The notes: generated by a model not told the origin, from the letters alone. 64,000 bases of DNA from Atopsyche davidsoni (GCA_022113835.1 JAILWY010000012.1:15314001-15378000); one strand, 5' to 3'; shown: positions 12,301-24,469, counted from the stretch's first letter. Program-made: numbers and translations.

Positions 12301-13740
12301 CTGCCTTAGTAAAACTATTAATTTTAAAATCCATACAACCTTCATCTTCTTCTAATTGTTCTAAAAAATTATATCTTTTGTCAGTATCAATGCATACAAT
12401 ATTGTTCAGATGAAATAAAGGTATGTTTTAAGGCAATCTATAAACAAATTTCGTTTGAAAATTTCAATGAGATTGGTCTGTGAACCTGATCACAATAAAA
12501 AAACAAATACGTAGGAAAATCACAAAAAACCATAAAACGACGAGATAAAGTGTAAAAACTCTCACTCTCCGGTGATCTAAAATAAAAACATTAAATAGAC
12601 AATAAATTTGTATGTGTATAAATTTTGTTTGTTTTAACTACCTAAAAATAATCATTATTTAAAAAAGAATGTTATAGGTTTTGTCTTATTATCTCAGATT
12701 AAATACAAAATAAACAGATAAAATTTAATAATGCGTTCTCAGTTGTACAGAAAAAAAAAAGTTTGATAAATTTTCTCTAAAGTTTACTTCCCCCCGTAAC
12801 TCCTGTAGCAACATTGTTTTTAAATTTGATTAAAAAAATTCTTTGAATTCTTAAATATCATATTTTTTATCGTACCGATATATGGTAGTGACCATCGCAT
12901 GTGTTGATTCGTTAAATATTAATTTTTAATTAGTTATAATTCATATTTCATTTTTTTTTAATATAAAATAACCACATAATAGCATGAATAATAAAAATTG
13001 TTTTTCGTTTGGCTTAGTGCAAACCAGAAGAAAAAAAAACACCGAGATCAAATATAGATAAATTTAATTAATTTATAAAATTGTGGATAAAATAATATAT
13101 ACGACGGATTTCTGAGAATCTTTTGAATTAGGATAAATCTGCATGATATCTTCAGGTAATTTTTGATGATTTAAAATAATAAAAAGTTATATTTATTACG
13201 AATCAGATATTAACAACGCTAATTAACAAACGCATCTCTGAAATTACTTTTTAGTAAGGTGATTCTAGTGAAAAATTATAAATCATATTATTTATCAATA
13301 CAGCACGAAAAAATGTATTTTTTTACTGTTTTGTTCACTATTTTTCGTATAAACATTTCGTATTCTGTATATTTTAATGTGATATTATTTTTGAACAGTT
13401 TTAGTAATAAAATTGTATTTAATGATAAATGAATTTCTATATGAATTTGAAATTAATTTATTTTATTTCACCAACGGAACTTATCACACCTATTAATAAC
13501 AGATATTTAAAATACTATAAAATTAAATTAAATTTATTTCACCGCTATGGGTCAACTGCATACTGCCGTAAATATTATATATAAATTTTATGACAATATT
13601 TAGCATATGCTTATACAATGCATCACATTTAATATTCGCTGCATTCCAAAAAATTAAAATGCGTTTTAAGATTTGTTATTCCGCATTAAAAGACATTTTA
13701 AATATGGCTGTTTCGTAATCGAAAGAGTATTAATAAAACA
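12301..13740. other. AT-rich desert, no gene seen
   Basis: A/T-rich with homopolymer runs and dense stops on both strands. Nothing identified. Confidence 0.6.
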
Positions 13741-13744
13741 TTCT

Positions 13745-13945
13745 GGTGGTCGGATTGCATCGAGGACCTCACGACTCTGGGCGAGCCTCGAAGGACCGAG
13801 GCGTTACATCAGTCCCGAGCCGATGGGAGATCAGTCATGGTGTCGCCGGTAGCCATAGTGTCCTGATAAAGCGACCGCAACCGACCTGGAAAGCCCGCCG
13901 CACAGTGGGACAAAAACGGAAAAGCACTTTCAAATAAATTATATC
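13745..13945. other. GC-rich island
   Basis: About 200 bp of GC-rich sequence in an otherwise AT-rich tract, with abrupt edges. A 63-codon frame needs a GTG start and shows no domain. The abrupt edges would also fit a short transposon fragment, but no terminal repeats are visible. Confidence 0.25.
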
Positions 13946-14216
13946 CAATATTCCAGCATAACGACCTTTAAAATTAAAACATACTCATGAAAGTACATAC
14001 TGAATATATGATATTAAATAAAAATATTTTTTATGATTTTTTTCGCCTGCATGTCTCGTTGGCATTTTTAAACGAAGTTATTGTAAAAAAAAAAATCCGC
14101 CAAGTACTTTCTGTTTAAAATATTTGATATAAAATAATTTATTAAAAATATTTATTGTAACGCGCCTTTATAATAATTAATGTTCTGCATCAGTAATTTT
14201 GTAAGTTTATTTATTT

Positions 14217-14962
14217 CTCTGTTTGATAATGCCATCGTAAAAGGTTGGCGAAACCGGTCACAAATAAAAAAGTATTTTATACAAAAATATTAAAATGGAA
14301 TTTCACCAAGTACTTTCTGTCAAAAATATTGAATTTCCTATTTATTTATATGGATGAAAAAAAAATTGTACAATAATAGTAAAATAATTGGTCGTAATTC
14401 AATTTTTTATAGCACTAAAATATAACCAATAGTTTATGTTATAGGAATTCGTAAGTTATTGCCCTGGCAACATAATTAAATCACTCAAATGATTTTAAGT
14501 AACATTTAAAGATTAATATTTATGATCAGGGTAAGAATTATCATTTACGGCAACGATTAAAATTATTCAACTTATTAATAAAAGTATTTAAAACAAATTA
14601 CGCTTTAGATAATAAAAACAATATACTATTTGTAATAAATGCTCTTCAAATATTTGTTATGTGTAAACAAAATCTCAATAAATTTACCTGTTTATATATT
14701 TTATTAATAATATTGATAATCGTGGTAACCTGATATTGTAAACAAATAATTTTTAATTTATTTTTACAATTTAATAAATTGCGGCCATTAGTTATATATA
14801 GCTTTAGAAATTCAATATTTCTTGACAGAGAGTACTTGGTGGAATTCCATTTTAATATTTTAAATAATATGTAAAATACTTGAGTGATTTTTCTACATAT
14901 AGATTTTTATTGGTGACCGGTTTCGCCAACCTTTCACGTTGGCATTATCACTCTGTTTGATA
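14217..14962. mobile_element. Fold-back element of the ribozyme-like family
   Basis: Two copies of the same sequence face each other, 14217-14337 on the plus strand and 14807-14962 on the minus strand, around about 470 bp of A/T-rich DNA. Each arm runs from GATAATGCC, through a GCCAAC/GTTGGC-type stem and GAAACCGGTCAC, to an ATG (14295 in the left arm) opening MEFHQVLSVKNIEF, and stops at GAATTTC. The left arm lacks about 25 bases that the right arm keeps around the motif TTGAGTGATTTTTC. Inverted partial copies are a known habit of Penelope-like elements. No enzyme coding lies between the arms. Confidence 0.55.
14914..14951 (-). ncRNA. Degenerate hammerhead-like fold
   Basis: On the minus strand the order is GATAAT, stem GCCAAC, loop GTGAAAG, stem GTTGGC, GAAAC, CG, GTC. 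The six-pair stem II, the GAAA and the C-(CG)-G stem III ending at a GTC triplet match the hammerhead layout seen at 6535. The first core strand is TGATAA where hammerheads need CUGAUGA, so catalysis is unlikely. The equivalent plus-strand fold lies at 14222-14261. Confidence 0.4.
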
Positions 14963-14999
14963 GTATTTTACTTATTATTTAAAATATATATAGCTTTGT

Positions 15000-15130
15000 C
15001 ACATGTCTGTAGCGTTGGTGCCCACAGTGCGCCGCGCTGGAAGTGGCCGTGTTAATAATCTGCGCGACCAGAGTGCAGGATAAGGCAGATATTTTAACTG
15101 TTGCGGTAATGCGGTAGTGAAATGATGAAA
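15000..15130. other. GC island with a motif shared at 17540
   Basis: Contains TGCGCCGCGCT (15028-15038), then 13 bases, then TTAATAAT. The same 11-mer, a 12-base spacer sharing AAGTG, and TTAATAAT recur at 17540. Both lie a short distance beyond ribozyme-family repeats. A shared regulatory element or an unrecognised repeat edge would both explain it. Confidence 0.35.
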
Positions 15131-17190
15131 TTGTCAAGAATCTTTCAGATTTTAATGCCTTTGCTTTGTACACGAATAATACATACATAAATACCAAACA
15201 AAAAAACATAGAAATTATTATTAAACATTAGTCATTAACTCTGATAAAAACAAGATTAAATATTACGCTGTCTGTCATAAAATAAACTCAACGCACAAGT
15301 ACAACGTTTTCTTAACACATGGATAGCCCAAATATGAAAATGCTAGTTTATACGTATTTCTGTTGTGATATAAAATAAAAGTAAATTTATAAATTATTTG
15401 TTCAACGATTGTACATAAATAACATCTCTTGTTTTATACGGTATTTTTTTTATTTATATTGTTATAAAACGTAATACAGTACCTATTTAATTTAAAGTTT
15501 ATAGTCAATAAACATTTTAATTTTTTTTTTGTTTTTTTACGGTGAATATATATACTCTTATTAGTTTGTATAGTATTTTTTCACTAATCATAAATCATGC
15601 ATATGTTACCTTGTTGGTGTAAACGTAGGAGCATATTAATATAAAGTTATTACCTTTTATTCATCGTAGGTAGAAAAATGATATTTTATGGAAAACAATA
15701 AGGAATAATACATTCTTTTTGAGTTAATATTAGTTGCGGTAGATAATAAAATCACCTACATGCTTAAACCAAAATGTAAAGAAGACATTAACATCCAAAT
15801 AAAATATAACACATGCAGTCTGTCTCAAAAATAAAAATAAAATGCACTAAAACTCGTCTTTTTATGTAAATAAGCGTAAATCATGTTTCATAAATATGCC
15901 GGGCGATATTTTATTGCTAAGGATTAGTAGAATTATTTATAAGCATTTTGTTAAACATCTTTATGACTTTTAATATAAATTTTAACCATAAATAACATAG
16001 TACCCCACTAAATTTAGTACTATTTTATTATAAACCTGTATTAATTATTATACGTGAACTATTATTACTTACGATATTAGGAAACTTGGAACTGTGATAT
16101 TGTAATGAAACGGGCAAAAATATTTACCAACAATTTATAACACAACACCACCAAATATATATTACACAACGATTTTAGTTCAGTTTATATATATATATTC
16201 GACATTTTTAATTTTAAATACTGCCTCTATAATCCAAAGTCTACAATTTTTAGAAAAAAACTCTTGTAAGTATTTTTGAGTTACCACAACAATTACACAT
16301 TTAAGAAAGTTTTAAATGAAAATTTTCTAAATAAGCGGTCACATTGAATAAAAGTCAAAAATATTCACCAGTAAAATTGTATTTTTTTTTATATCAATTA
16401 TTTTATTATTTCTTTGATAACATAAAAAATTGTTTTACCAGAAAAAAATATTGCTTATTTCAAAGGGAAAGAAATTATTTAACGCAAAAAAAGTAAAACT
16501 TTCATTTTAACTTTTAAGAATATTGTGCAATCTCGTACTTAATATTTATTTTAGTAGAGGTGAATTCATGGAACTTATCTGGAGGCCTCTCCGCCGTTTT
16601 TCATACACTTTTAGATGCATTGTGATGATGCGTTTATGTAATTATGATTTTTATGGCATCTCGATGCAGACAAAGGATTTTGAAATCGCAATTGGGTACA
16701 TATATTGGGTACAATACAACAACGAACAACGGTCACCCTTGGAATCCAGAGTTATTGAAAATTGCATTAAAAATATATGGATTTAAATGTTAACATATGT
16801 TTAGTGAATAATATACCCTCCTGTATTTATTTTTAGAAAAACATTTTTTACGAAACAATAAAAAAAAACGACAATTGAATAGTGAGCGCTCTGCCTTTAA
16901 GCCTTAAGAATTTTTAGAGTCGTTAAATCACATACTTTTTAATTAATTGATTTCCTTTGCCTTGGCTTTTCATAACGTTAAGTGCAAATTACACATACTT
17001 CAGATATTGAAGTTCCATATCGTATGCAACCATGTATAATATGTCTCAAACAGTGTAAGTAGAAATGTTATTTTTTTTGGAACATGCAAGCAGTTTGATT
17101 TATTATCTACAGAATAAGTCATATTAATACTAGACACTTGTATATGATCAATAATCGGTTGTATACTATTACCCATAGTTTATTTTTTTT
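15131..17190. other. AT-rich spacer, no gene seen
   Basis: A/T-rich, ending in a run of about 18 T immediately before the repeat at 17200. The 16540-16790 part is slightly less AT-rich and is open for 87 codons without recognisable features. Confidence 0.55.
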
Positions 17191-17199
17191 TTTTTTTTT

Positions 17200-17327
17200 A
17201 ATAAAATACTTGAGTGATTTTCCACATGTTCGTTTTTATTTGTGACCGGAAAATCACTCAAGTATTTTATTCAAAAATATTAAAATGGAATTCCACCAAG
17301 TACTCTCTGTCAAAAATATTGAATTTC
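17200..17327 (+). mobile_element. Rearranged copy of the ribozyme-like repeat family
   Basis: Begins directly after a poly-T run. A perfect 24-base inverted repeat (17200-17223 with 17248-17271) brackets a spacer that contains TGTGACC, which reads as a junction of an inverted copy with a direct copy that has lost the ribozyme stem. It then continues through the ATG at 17285 (MEFHQVLSVKNIEF) and ends at GAATTTC, the same end point as the copies at 14.3, 14.8 and 53.4 kb. Confidence 0.55.
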
Positions 17328-17439
17328 TTCATAGTGTTTGTGCTTGTTTTTCTCGTCTGTAGAGTCTCGATTGAAATATATTGGTATAATAAATACCATC
17401 ACTGTCAATATGTAGCAAAGGGTATTAAAGTACCGCTGG

Positions 17440-17580
17440 GATATAATAGTGGAGCTCCTCATCTCCCGCTGACCTGGTGGCCCCCGACCTGGCCGGGTGC
17501 CGGGACGTGTCGGCTCGAGGGCCGGTAGTGCTCCGTGACTGCGCCGCGCTAAAGTGCCTCGATTAATAATAACCCACAAC
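17440..17580. other. GC-rich island with shared motif
   Basis: Strongly GC-rich block containing CGACCTGGCCGGGTGCCGGG and, at 17540-17550, the TGCGCCGCGCT word also found at 15028. Long frames here (104 codons plus, 89 codons minus) run out of the repeat into the island and are composition artefacts. Candidate regulatory element. Confidence 0.3.
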
Positions 17581-17677
17581 GTACTTAAAACTACATCACA
17601 TTAGCTCTAGAGGTGAACAGGCCTACAGACTAATGGATGACGAAGCGATGAAAACCACAGAGTTGACTGAAAGTTTG

Positions 17678-17957
17678 TTAGAGTACCTCTTCTGTTGCCT
17701 CTCCTCTCCTCATTTCCTCGAACATATCCCTATCCTGCACTTCCGATCTCCAGCCACTGGCGCAAATTCCGTATCCAAAAGAACTTCCTTCTTTCAATGC
17801 CCCTTTTTCTTTTGATAAACTGGAATGTGGCCAAAAAGGAGATAAGAGTCAAGAGTTGACGTTCTCTGCGCATTATATGCATGACCGTTTCATTTGTGAG
17901 GCGGTCAACCCATGGAACCTTAAGGGTTCTCCTATACATCCACATTTTAATAGCTTC
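17678..17957 (-). pseudogene. LINE reverse transcriptase C-terminal fragment, broken
   Basis: Read on the minus strand, the frame gives EAIKMWMYRRTLKVPWVD, RLTNETVMHIMRRERQLLT and, after a diverged centre, RRKFFWIRNLRQWLEIGSAG. This order (EAFEMW-YRR, I-W---VTNEEV, RERELL, GRR--SW--NLRQW) is the well-known C-terminal signature of insect 'endonuclease-reverse transcriptase' proteins of non-LTR retrotransposons. A stop follows GSAG; a +1 shift then continues as DMFEEMRRGEATEEVL to a stop at 17678-17680. A further in-frame stop lies just upstream of EAIK. The catalytic reverse transcriptase and endonuclease domains are missing, as are the residues normally preceding YRR, so this is a dead 3' fragment. 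The clade (RTE-like or Jockey-like) cannot be decided. Confidence 0.75.
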
Positions 17958-18059
17958 AATTCAACGCAAGTACATTGCGAAGAATTGAGGCGTTTGAAAT
18001 GTCACAAATGAGAGAGTCTTGCATAGAATGCGCAAAACTCCTGACGATAGTAAAATAGC

Positions 18060-19305
18060 GTAAGGTGTCCTATTTTGGAATAAATAATAAAATTGTAAAA
18101 AAAAAAAAATTTAAATGCAATCTGATTCTCCCTTTATATTTCATTAATATACTCACGTCTTTCACCATTAGTAATAGTTTTCTTTCTAAAATGTATGTTC
18201 GAATCGGCTTACATTGTTTTAAACATATTATGCACACGAAGCAAACAAAATTATGAGTAACAAAAAATAATTATTGTATTATTTGGTTACGCAAATGTAT
18301 GTAATATTGGTAAACTAGGAGATTCCAGATTACATTCCGAGATATCCACAAGATGCGGATTCGAATCGTAACTATTTTATGTATTATTTACTGAATTTAA
18401 AGTCTTTCAATTTCTTTTTAAATATATTCTTGTGGTGCAGGATTGTAGGCTCAAAGGTTTAATATTTTTATAGCGCGTATGTTTCCGAAGTATACTCGAT
18501 CGCTAGCCTCATGAGAGTCTTGTACAGTGTTGTTTGGTTCTTCTGCGTCCGACTAAGCGTCATTATATTCCTTAGGGACTCGATACTTCCTTACAAATGC
18601 GTGACCTCGCGCTCCCACTCACGCCCAACTCCCAGTTCTCACGCTAACTCCTGACATCAATTTCTACCGGGAACGTAATTTCTATACCTAAGAACCATTA
18701 AGTAGGTTACCACTGCGCCATGTCCAATTCGCTGCCTAGTGTTTTGTTGTCTATGGTTCATAATGCTAAATATTCATAAAGTTTTAATACCGATCACTGT
18801 CTACAATAAAATAAAACCTTGTATACAGATGACATTTCAAAACAAATATATATACAACACTACAATTATACTGTCAAATATCCTAGGGCTTTAAATATAT
18901 TGATATGACTTACGCAAAAAGAGATATATTGTACACATAGTAAATAGTAATGTGGTTATGTTTTAACATCGCAAGGTTCGCACCCATAAAATGCTGTTAT
19001 ATCTTAGTAATTGTGCTAGTCATATTCTTTGAAACTAAATGCTGCATCAGGGCTGAGAACCGAATAGCAATTAGCCTATAGTATAGTATTTTCTTTTGCG
19101 TTTTTTTTTACTTTAGCAAAAACATGAAAATACCTAAAATAAATGGAACGCTGTTGGTTTATTGCAGATCGATTGAAAGTTGTGTCGCACCGTGTGTAGT
19201 CGGCTTGATTAGTGAAATGATAAGGCGATTATCAAACTCAGCTGATAACCAGCAAAAGTATGTATTAAATATCGATAATGACAGAGATAACGTATTTGAA
19301 ATATA
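18060..19305. other. Spacer, no gene seen
   Basis: Mostly A/T-rich. The 18470-18730 part is less so. A GCGGATTCGAATCG word near 18354 resembles a tRNA B box but has no partner A box or foldable arms. No coding frame of note. Confidence 0.5.
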
Positions 19306-19309
19306 AGAA

Positions 19310-19560
19310 GGTGGTTCGCGTTAGCTTCGGTTGAAATTCATAGCGTATCTTTATTCGATGCGTCCGCGCCGGCTCGCGGTGCTCTCGGTGTTGCCGGAGG
19401 CTCGCCTGCCAAATGTTATTACCGTAATTCCCCTGTAATCATACCGCGAGGAGAAACGGCTCGGCGCGAGAGTGAGAGGAGGCGCGAGCTTCTCGGCCGC
19501 AGGGCCGGGCGCCTCGCCTACATTACCTGGAATCGTTTGTGAATTTAACATCGTACATAT
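19310..19560. other. CpG-rich island
   Basis: One of the most GC-rich islands here, with many CpGs and an abrupt return to A/T-rich DNA on both sides. The 66-codon minus-strand frame (19351-19551) has no domain. A CpG-rich regulatory element or a cryptic promoter is possible, but no TATA, Inr-DPE pair or splice donor is evident. Confidence 0.3.
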
Positions 19561-19899
19561 TTTCCCTTCGATTCATAGAAAACTGTACAAGCGAATATTC
19601 AAAATGCAAAACATCACCCTAATAATATGATATGGTTTTAATTTATCATTTTTTTTTTTTTTTAATCTTTAATTGAACTCTTGAAACATTTTGTTAGTGA
19701 TTATAAAAATCGCAGTTAATAAATTTATAAAATAGTAGTAGTACTCTTTATTACAACATCACTCTAATAAAGAAACATCTCCTCTTCGCTGGCATAACAA
19801 TCCCCAAACCAATTGACCTGTCATAATCCACCGCCAATAAGAGCTCATTAATATCCGCCACATTCGTTTGTATCTTCAACGAGTGTTTGATAAAATATT

Positions 19900-20090
19900 T
19901 TTGAATAAAATACTTGAATGATTTTCCACATTTTCGTTTTTATTAGTCACCGGTTTCGCCAACCTTTCACGTTGGCATTATCAAACTATTTATTTTGATA
20001 ATGCCAACGTGAAAGGTTGGCGAAACAAATATTTGTTTGATAAAAGTTAATTCCCATATCTTGAACCGGTCACTAAAAAATAGTCTATTG
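19900..20090. mobile_element. Inverted ribozyme-family copy with perfect hairpin
   Basis: Two ribozyme-like sequences meet head to head. A perfect 33-base inverted repeat (19953-19985 with 19994-20026) is separated by only 8 bases. The left half continues into the family's downstream sequence on the minus strand (TTGAATGATTTTCCAC read on plus). In the right half, 40 or so unrelated bases are inserted between GAAAC and CGGTCAC (about 20027-20066). The perfect arms suggest recent formation or local conversion. Confidence 0.55.
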
Positions 20091-22475
20091 TGAATAATAT
20101 CATAAATATTTAATTGTTATTATCAAAAGCTCTTCGTTTTAAAATTAAATTAATTTTAAATACTTTAAAAAACTGTATTCTTAAATAAATAAATCACTGA
20201 ATATATTTTTTTATATTAAGAGTGTATTTATTTTGAATCGAAAATTTGATCACCGTTCATGTGCCTTTCTCTATGACACTCAACACGTTAAAACTTATTT
20301 TAAAAAAATATATAGTTTTGACCATATGGTATTTAATTCTATGCACATTATTATTTAAGAATATTTTTCTAGTTTAAATGAAGGATTAAAAAATCATAAA
20401 TGAATCCATAAAATATATGTCCACTGATCAAATGTCGCTACAGACGTTTGCAGCCTTTATAAATACTCAAGCTATGTTTTGGTATATTTCTTTGGATTTA
20501 ATGACATCTGCGTAAAACAATAAATTTATTTTGACGTTTTTATTATCCTTGGTAATTATTTAATTATTTATAATTTTACTCGAGGTAAAATGTTAAAAAT
20601 GCTGTTTGTGCAATCTTTTTTTTTTCGCTTACTTGTTTATTCAAAAAATATTTAAATATTATGTAATGCTTCAACAATTGAAGTAAGAAATAAAATCGGC
20701 TACATAGTACAAGGACATCTTTTGTGCAATCTTCCTATTTAGATGAAACCGGTTTCCGGTAATTTGACTAAATTATGAATTATACACCGGCAAGTGAACA
20801 ATTTAGACGTGACCATTAGCTTTACACGATTCGATGCAAAATTACATCTCGTTAAGTTCGCTCGTCCCTCTCTCCGTGCGCCGCCAATGAAATTGTTTCG
20901 CGATGTCATGAAAACCAAGAGTACGATCCTTTGTTATGTCTTCAGTAGCGGCAACTTTTTTTATTAAATGTTCATTGTTTTCTACTTCGAATAATTATAT
21001 TCTACAGATTCCTTGAAATCCAATTCTTAAATATATATCTTAAATTTACCAAAGAATTTTCCAACTCAATAGTCAAGCATTAAAGGTTAGCTTTTTTCAA
21101 AGTGTTCATTCAAAACTTCTGTCGTTTCATTGGTATTACTTAATAAAATAAAATAAATTTATTTACTTGTTTGGTTTGTACTAAAAAAATTATAGATATA
21201 TTACATCTTACTAGCGTACCATATTATTAAAAAAATATATTTATCTAACCATTAGTGCGAATATGCTATTAAAAACACTTTTAAAGTAATTTTATACATA
21301 TTTACAAAATAAATTTGCATTTTTTCGTAAATCTGATACTGCATTCTTTTTAATATATTTTTTTAGTTATAATATGTGCACATATTATTATTTAATCAAA
21401 CCTATTTAGCATAAAGTGTGAATAATTATTAAATTATCATTTTGTATTATTTATGTAAAAGTGACAGAATTTAGCATCACCACTGAGCAGTATCCTCCTC
21501 ATTACGGCGCGTCTGCAAGTAGCGCCGTTTATCTCGCCAACAACGCGGCATGAAGATATCTTCGGACGTGAGGATGCCAGTGGCGGCGGACACAATTAAG
21601 TTTTTTCTTTGCGTCCATAGGAAAGAAAAAATAATTCAAAAATAATTATTGCACATTTAAGAATGTGTCTCATAAGAATATATGCAATTATTCTTAAAGA
21701 CTACTGAAAAAAACTAGGTTCAATTCAAGCAAATGCAAAAAGGTGGATATACCCATAATTATATAAACTTCCTAGAAGCAACAAGTTTATGAAACTTGCT
21801 TCATAAAATTTATTTTTCATGTAGTCAATTTATATAATAATTTTATCATTTTTTTTTTGAAATGAGATATTCCCATGTAAATTACTAAAACTAGTGATTT
21901 ATTGATAGCAAAATTATCTTGAAATATTAGAAAAAAAACATATTTGGAAACATTGATCGAATGCTTTGTTCATATTTATTTATAAAATATATGAAACCTT
22001 TACTGTAAATTATTCAAAGTTAATTAAAAGCTCCTGCTTCTAAATATAAATTTCAAATATTTGAAGCAGCTGTTTGTGTTTATTTATATTTCCTTTCTTT
22101 TATTGCGTGATAAAACTTCAAAGAACGAAGTAAAAAAACTTTTGGAATCTTCGTGTGGTTTTATTTCACTTTAACTCACAAGTTTTGGTAAAAAAAGCGT
22201 TTAATTGTATCATTAACAATTATGTGGGAATTTTAGTATGTTTACGGAAAATTGCTAGCACTGCATTATTCTGAACAATTACACACAAATTATTTATTAC
22301 GCATTGCCGCGTGTTTTTTTTTTGTTGGTAAATTATGTTACAGCATGCATTTTTCAGAACAAATGTTAAATTTTAGTATCATATTAATTTGTAATGCAAA
22401 TACTGCCTCTTTTGTGCAGAGAAAGCATATGACACAGTTTGCCGGCGTTTCCATTTTTATATTTTTTTACCTAAA
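20091..22475. other. AT-rich spacer with two small islands
   Basis: A/T-rich apart from balanced patches at about 20820-20960 and 21480-21600, the latter rich in CpG (GCGCCG, GGCGGCGG). Neither patch holds a coding frame. No repeat copy or RNA gene seen. Confidence 0.5.
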
Positions 22476-22479
22476 GAAA

Positions 22480-22720
22480 CTCCACACCTCAATCAGCTTT
22501 CGCCAGGACGACGTTTCGTGCACGAGAATCTGCCGATGACGCAACGATTCGACCATCTGAATCCGCAAAAGCCTATGAAATACCTGCAATTGAGTTGAAT
22601 CAATGCTTTTTGCTGTAATAAATTAAGGTTCCCTATAGGGACACCGCATAAACAATACCCGACTGGAATTCAGAATGCCTGGCATTGCCATCCGGTGACA
22701 CAGTGGATTTAACAAAACTG
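22480..22720. other. Balanced-composition island
   Basis: Island of about 240 bp with scattered CpGs and no coding-like frame; the 95-codon frame 22252-22539 only clips its edge. Candidate noncoding regulatory element. Confidence 0.25.
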
Positions 22721-23865
22721 TTTTAATTAAGTTTGTTTTGAGGTTCTTGAATAAGACTATCTTACTACTTAAATACATGACTTATTTATAAAATAAGTTT
22801 TCTGTCAATTTACTAATTAACTAGAAGACTAGTTTTTATGTTTTAATTTAACTCTTACAAATCAGGGCTTCACTAAAAAAAGAATTTTTTTAATAAAGCG
22901 GTAAGTTTTTAAATTTAGATTTTTTAATTAATTTTCAAATAATAGAATTTGGTTTATTTTATAAAAAAAATAACATCCAATAAAAATATCTAAATTACGC
23001 CGGATCTTCAGTTACACACATGTGTATAATAATTCAATATATTTTTAAGGTATGACACCACAGTGGTCAAAAAAATTAAGCACCCACCCGTTATCCAATT
23101 ATTTCGCCTTTCAGCGCGGGTGCTATTTACTTTAAACATATCATTAACACAATAAACCTGAATGGATAAAATTTGAACCTGGTAAATATTCAATCACATA
23201 TTATTATTCATTTAAATTTTAATAAAAACTTAACCCTTTATTTTTATGAGTTTTGAAAAATTAATGACTCGTATTTTAGTTCATATTATTCAACTCAGAT
23301 TATGAATAATTTTTAAAGCATCCTATGTTTTTGAAGCTTACGTGACAGTTGTTTTTCTCGTCCACAATATTCAATACAAAATTAGATATATAAATAACTA
23401 TTCGTGCCTATAAATTAAGAACATTCTTGTCGAAAGTATGTGGCCTCAGGTACATAAACTGTAAAAACAATAATTGCATTATTTCTTTTTCATAAAACAA
23501 ATAGGTTTCAGATAGATACTTCTAAAATCGTAATATATATACTCGAATATCACTCCAGCTCTCCCTTATCACACGCCTGCATAATAAATCAATATTGATC
23601 TCCAGCGCGTGCAGAATGCGAGCAATGTATTCAAATCCCGCACGCCGTACAGTAAACACCCGCAAATCCCAACACTATATTGATTGTGTGTCCTTACATT
23701 GTCAGAAGTTCTCAATATTTTGAATGTTTTGTTATGCATTATATTACGTTTGAGACGCAAAATGTTTATGAATTTTATTCTTATTTTTAATTATCTGTAC
23801 CGTTACTTATATATACAGAGGTGTTCAATATAATTTTAGTTATAAGACACGGTACATCACACGTA
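22721..23865. other. AT-rich spacer, no gene seen
   Basis: A/T-rich with weakly mixed patches near 23080 and 23570-23700. Short frames (61-63 codons) show no protein features. Confidence 0.55.
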
Positions 23866-23869
23866 AATC

Positions 23870-24120
23870 CGCAGTGATTATTTAACATGGAGCTTTCGAC
23901 GAAGACGCGCGGTTAAGCGACAAACCCACGCCGCGCCGTGTATTCCACAATGCAGGCACTAAAGCGAGTCAACAGCGATATTTGCTCGCAACTCGCATTG
24001 TTAGCAGAGCACACCTAACAAGCGCTGTCGCCGTGTACACCGACGGACAATGGGTGAATAGGCTTGGGGTAAATATGGTCACCTCGCCCCGTACGTGTAT
24101 GAGAAAATGTGAACCTACCG
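23870..24120. other. GC-rich island
   Basis: CpG-rich island (GACGCGCGG, CCACGCCGCGCCG) lacking open frames of note. Candidate conserved noncoding element. Confidence 0.3.
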
Positions 24121-24469
24121 TGAATTTGAATGTTTATGTTTTCGCTTGAAACGTTCATGAATTATATCGGATATTATCCGTCCTACATAAATTTAAATGA
24201 AAATTATGTTATTTCATCTAGCAAATATTTAAAAAATAATGATAATGCTATATTTCGTTTATCAAAAAATGAACTGCGTTAATAAATTGTTAATATTACT
24301 TTCTGGGCACTTTTAACAGATTGTATAAATTCACGAAAATAACTAAATTTTTGAAGCACGCAATGTATTTTTTGGTATTTTTATTCTCAAAAGACATCGA
24401 TAAATATTTTAAATTATATTTTTTAAACATGCTTTTTGCCATATTTATACGTATGACGAATCAATATTA

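Noticed and set aside
17310..17579. 89- and 104-codon frames around the GC block at 17.4-17.6 kb
   Set aside because: They run from the repeat copy into the GC island on both strands; no domain and explained by composition.
18350..18372. Second tRNA-like B box (GCGGATTCGAATCG)
   Set aside because: No A box at the right distance, no foldable arms and no match to the tRNA-derived repeat's body.
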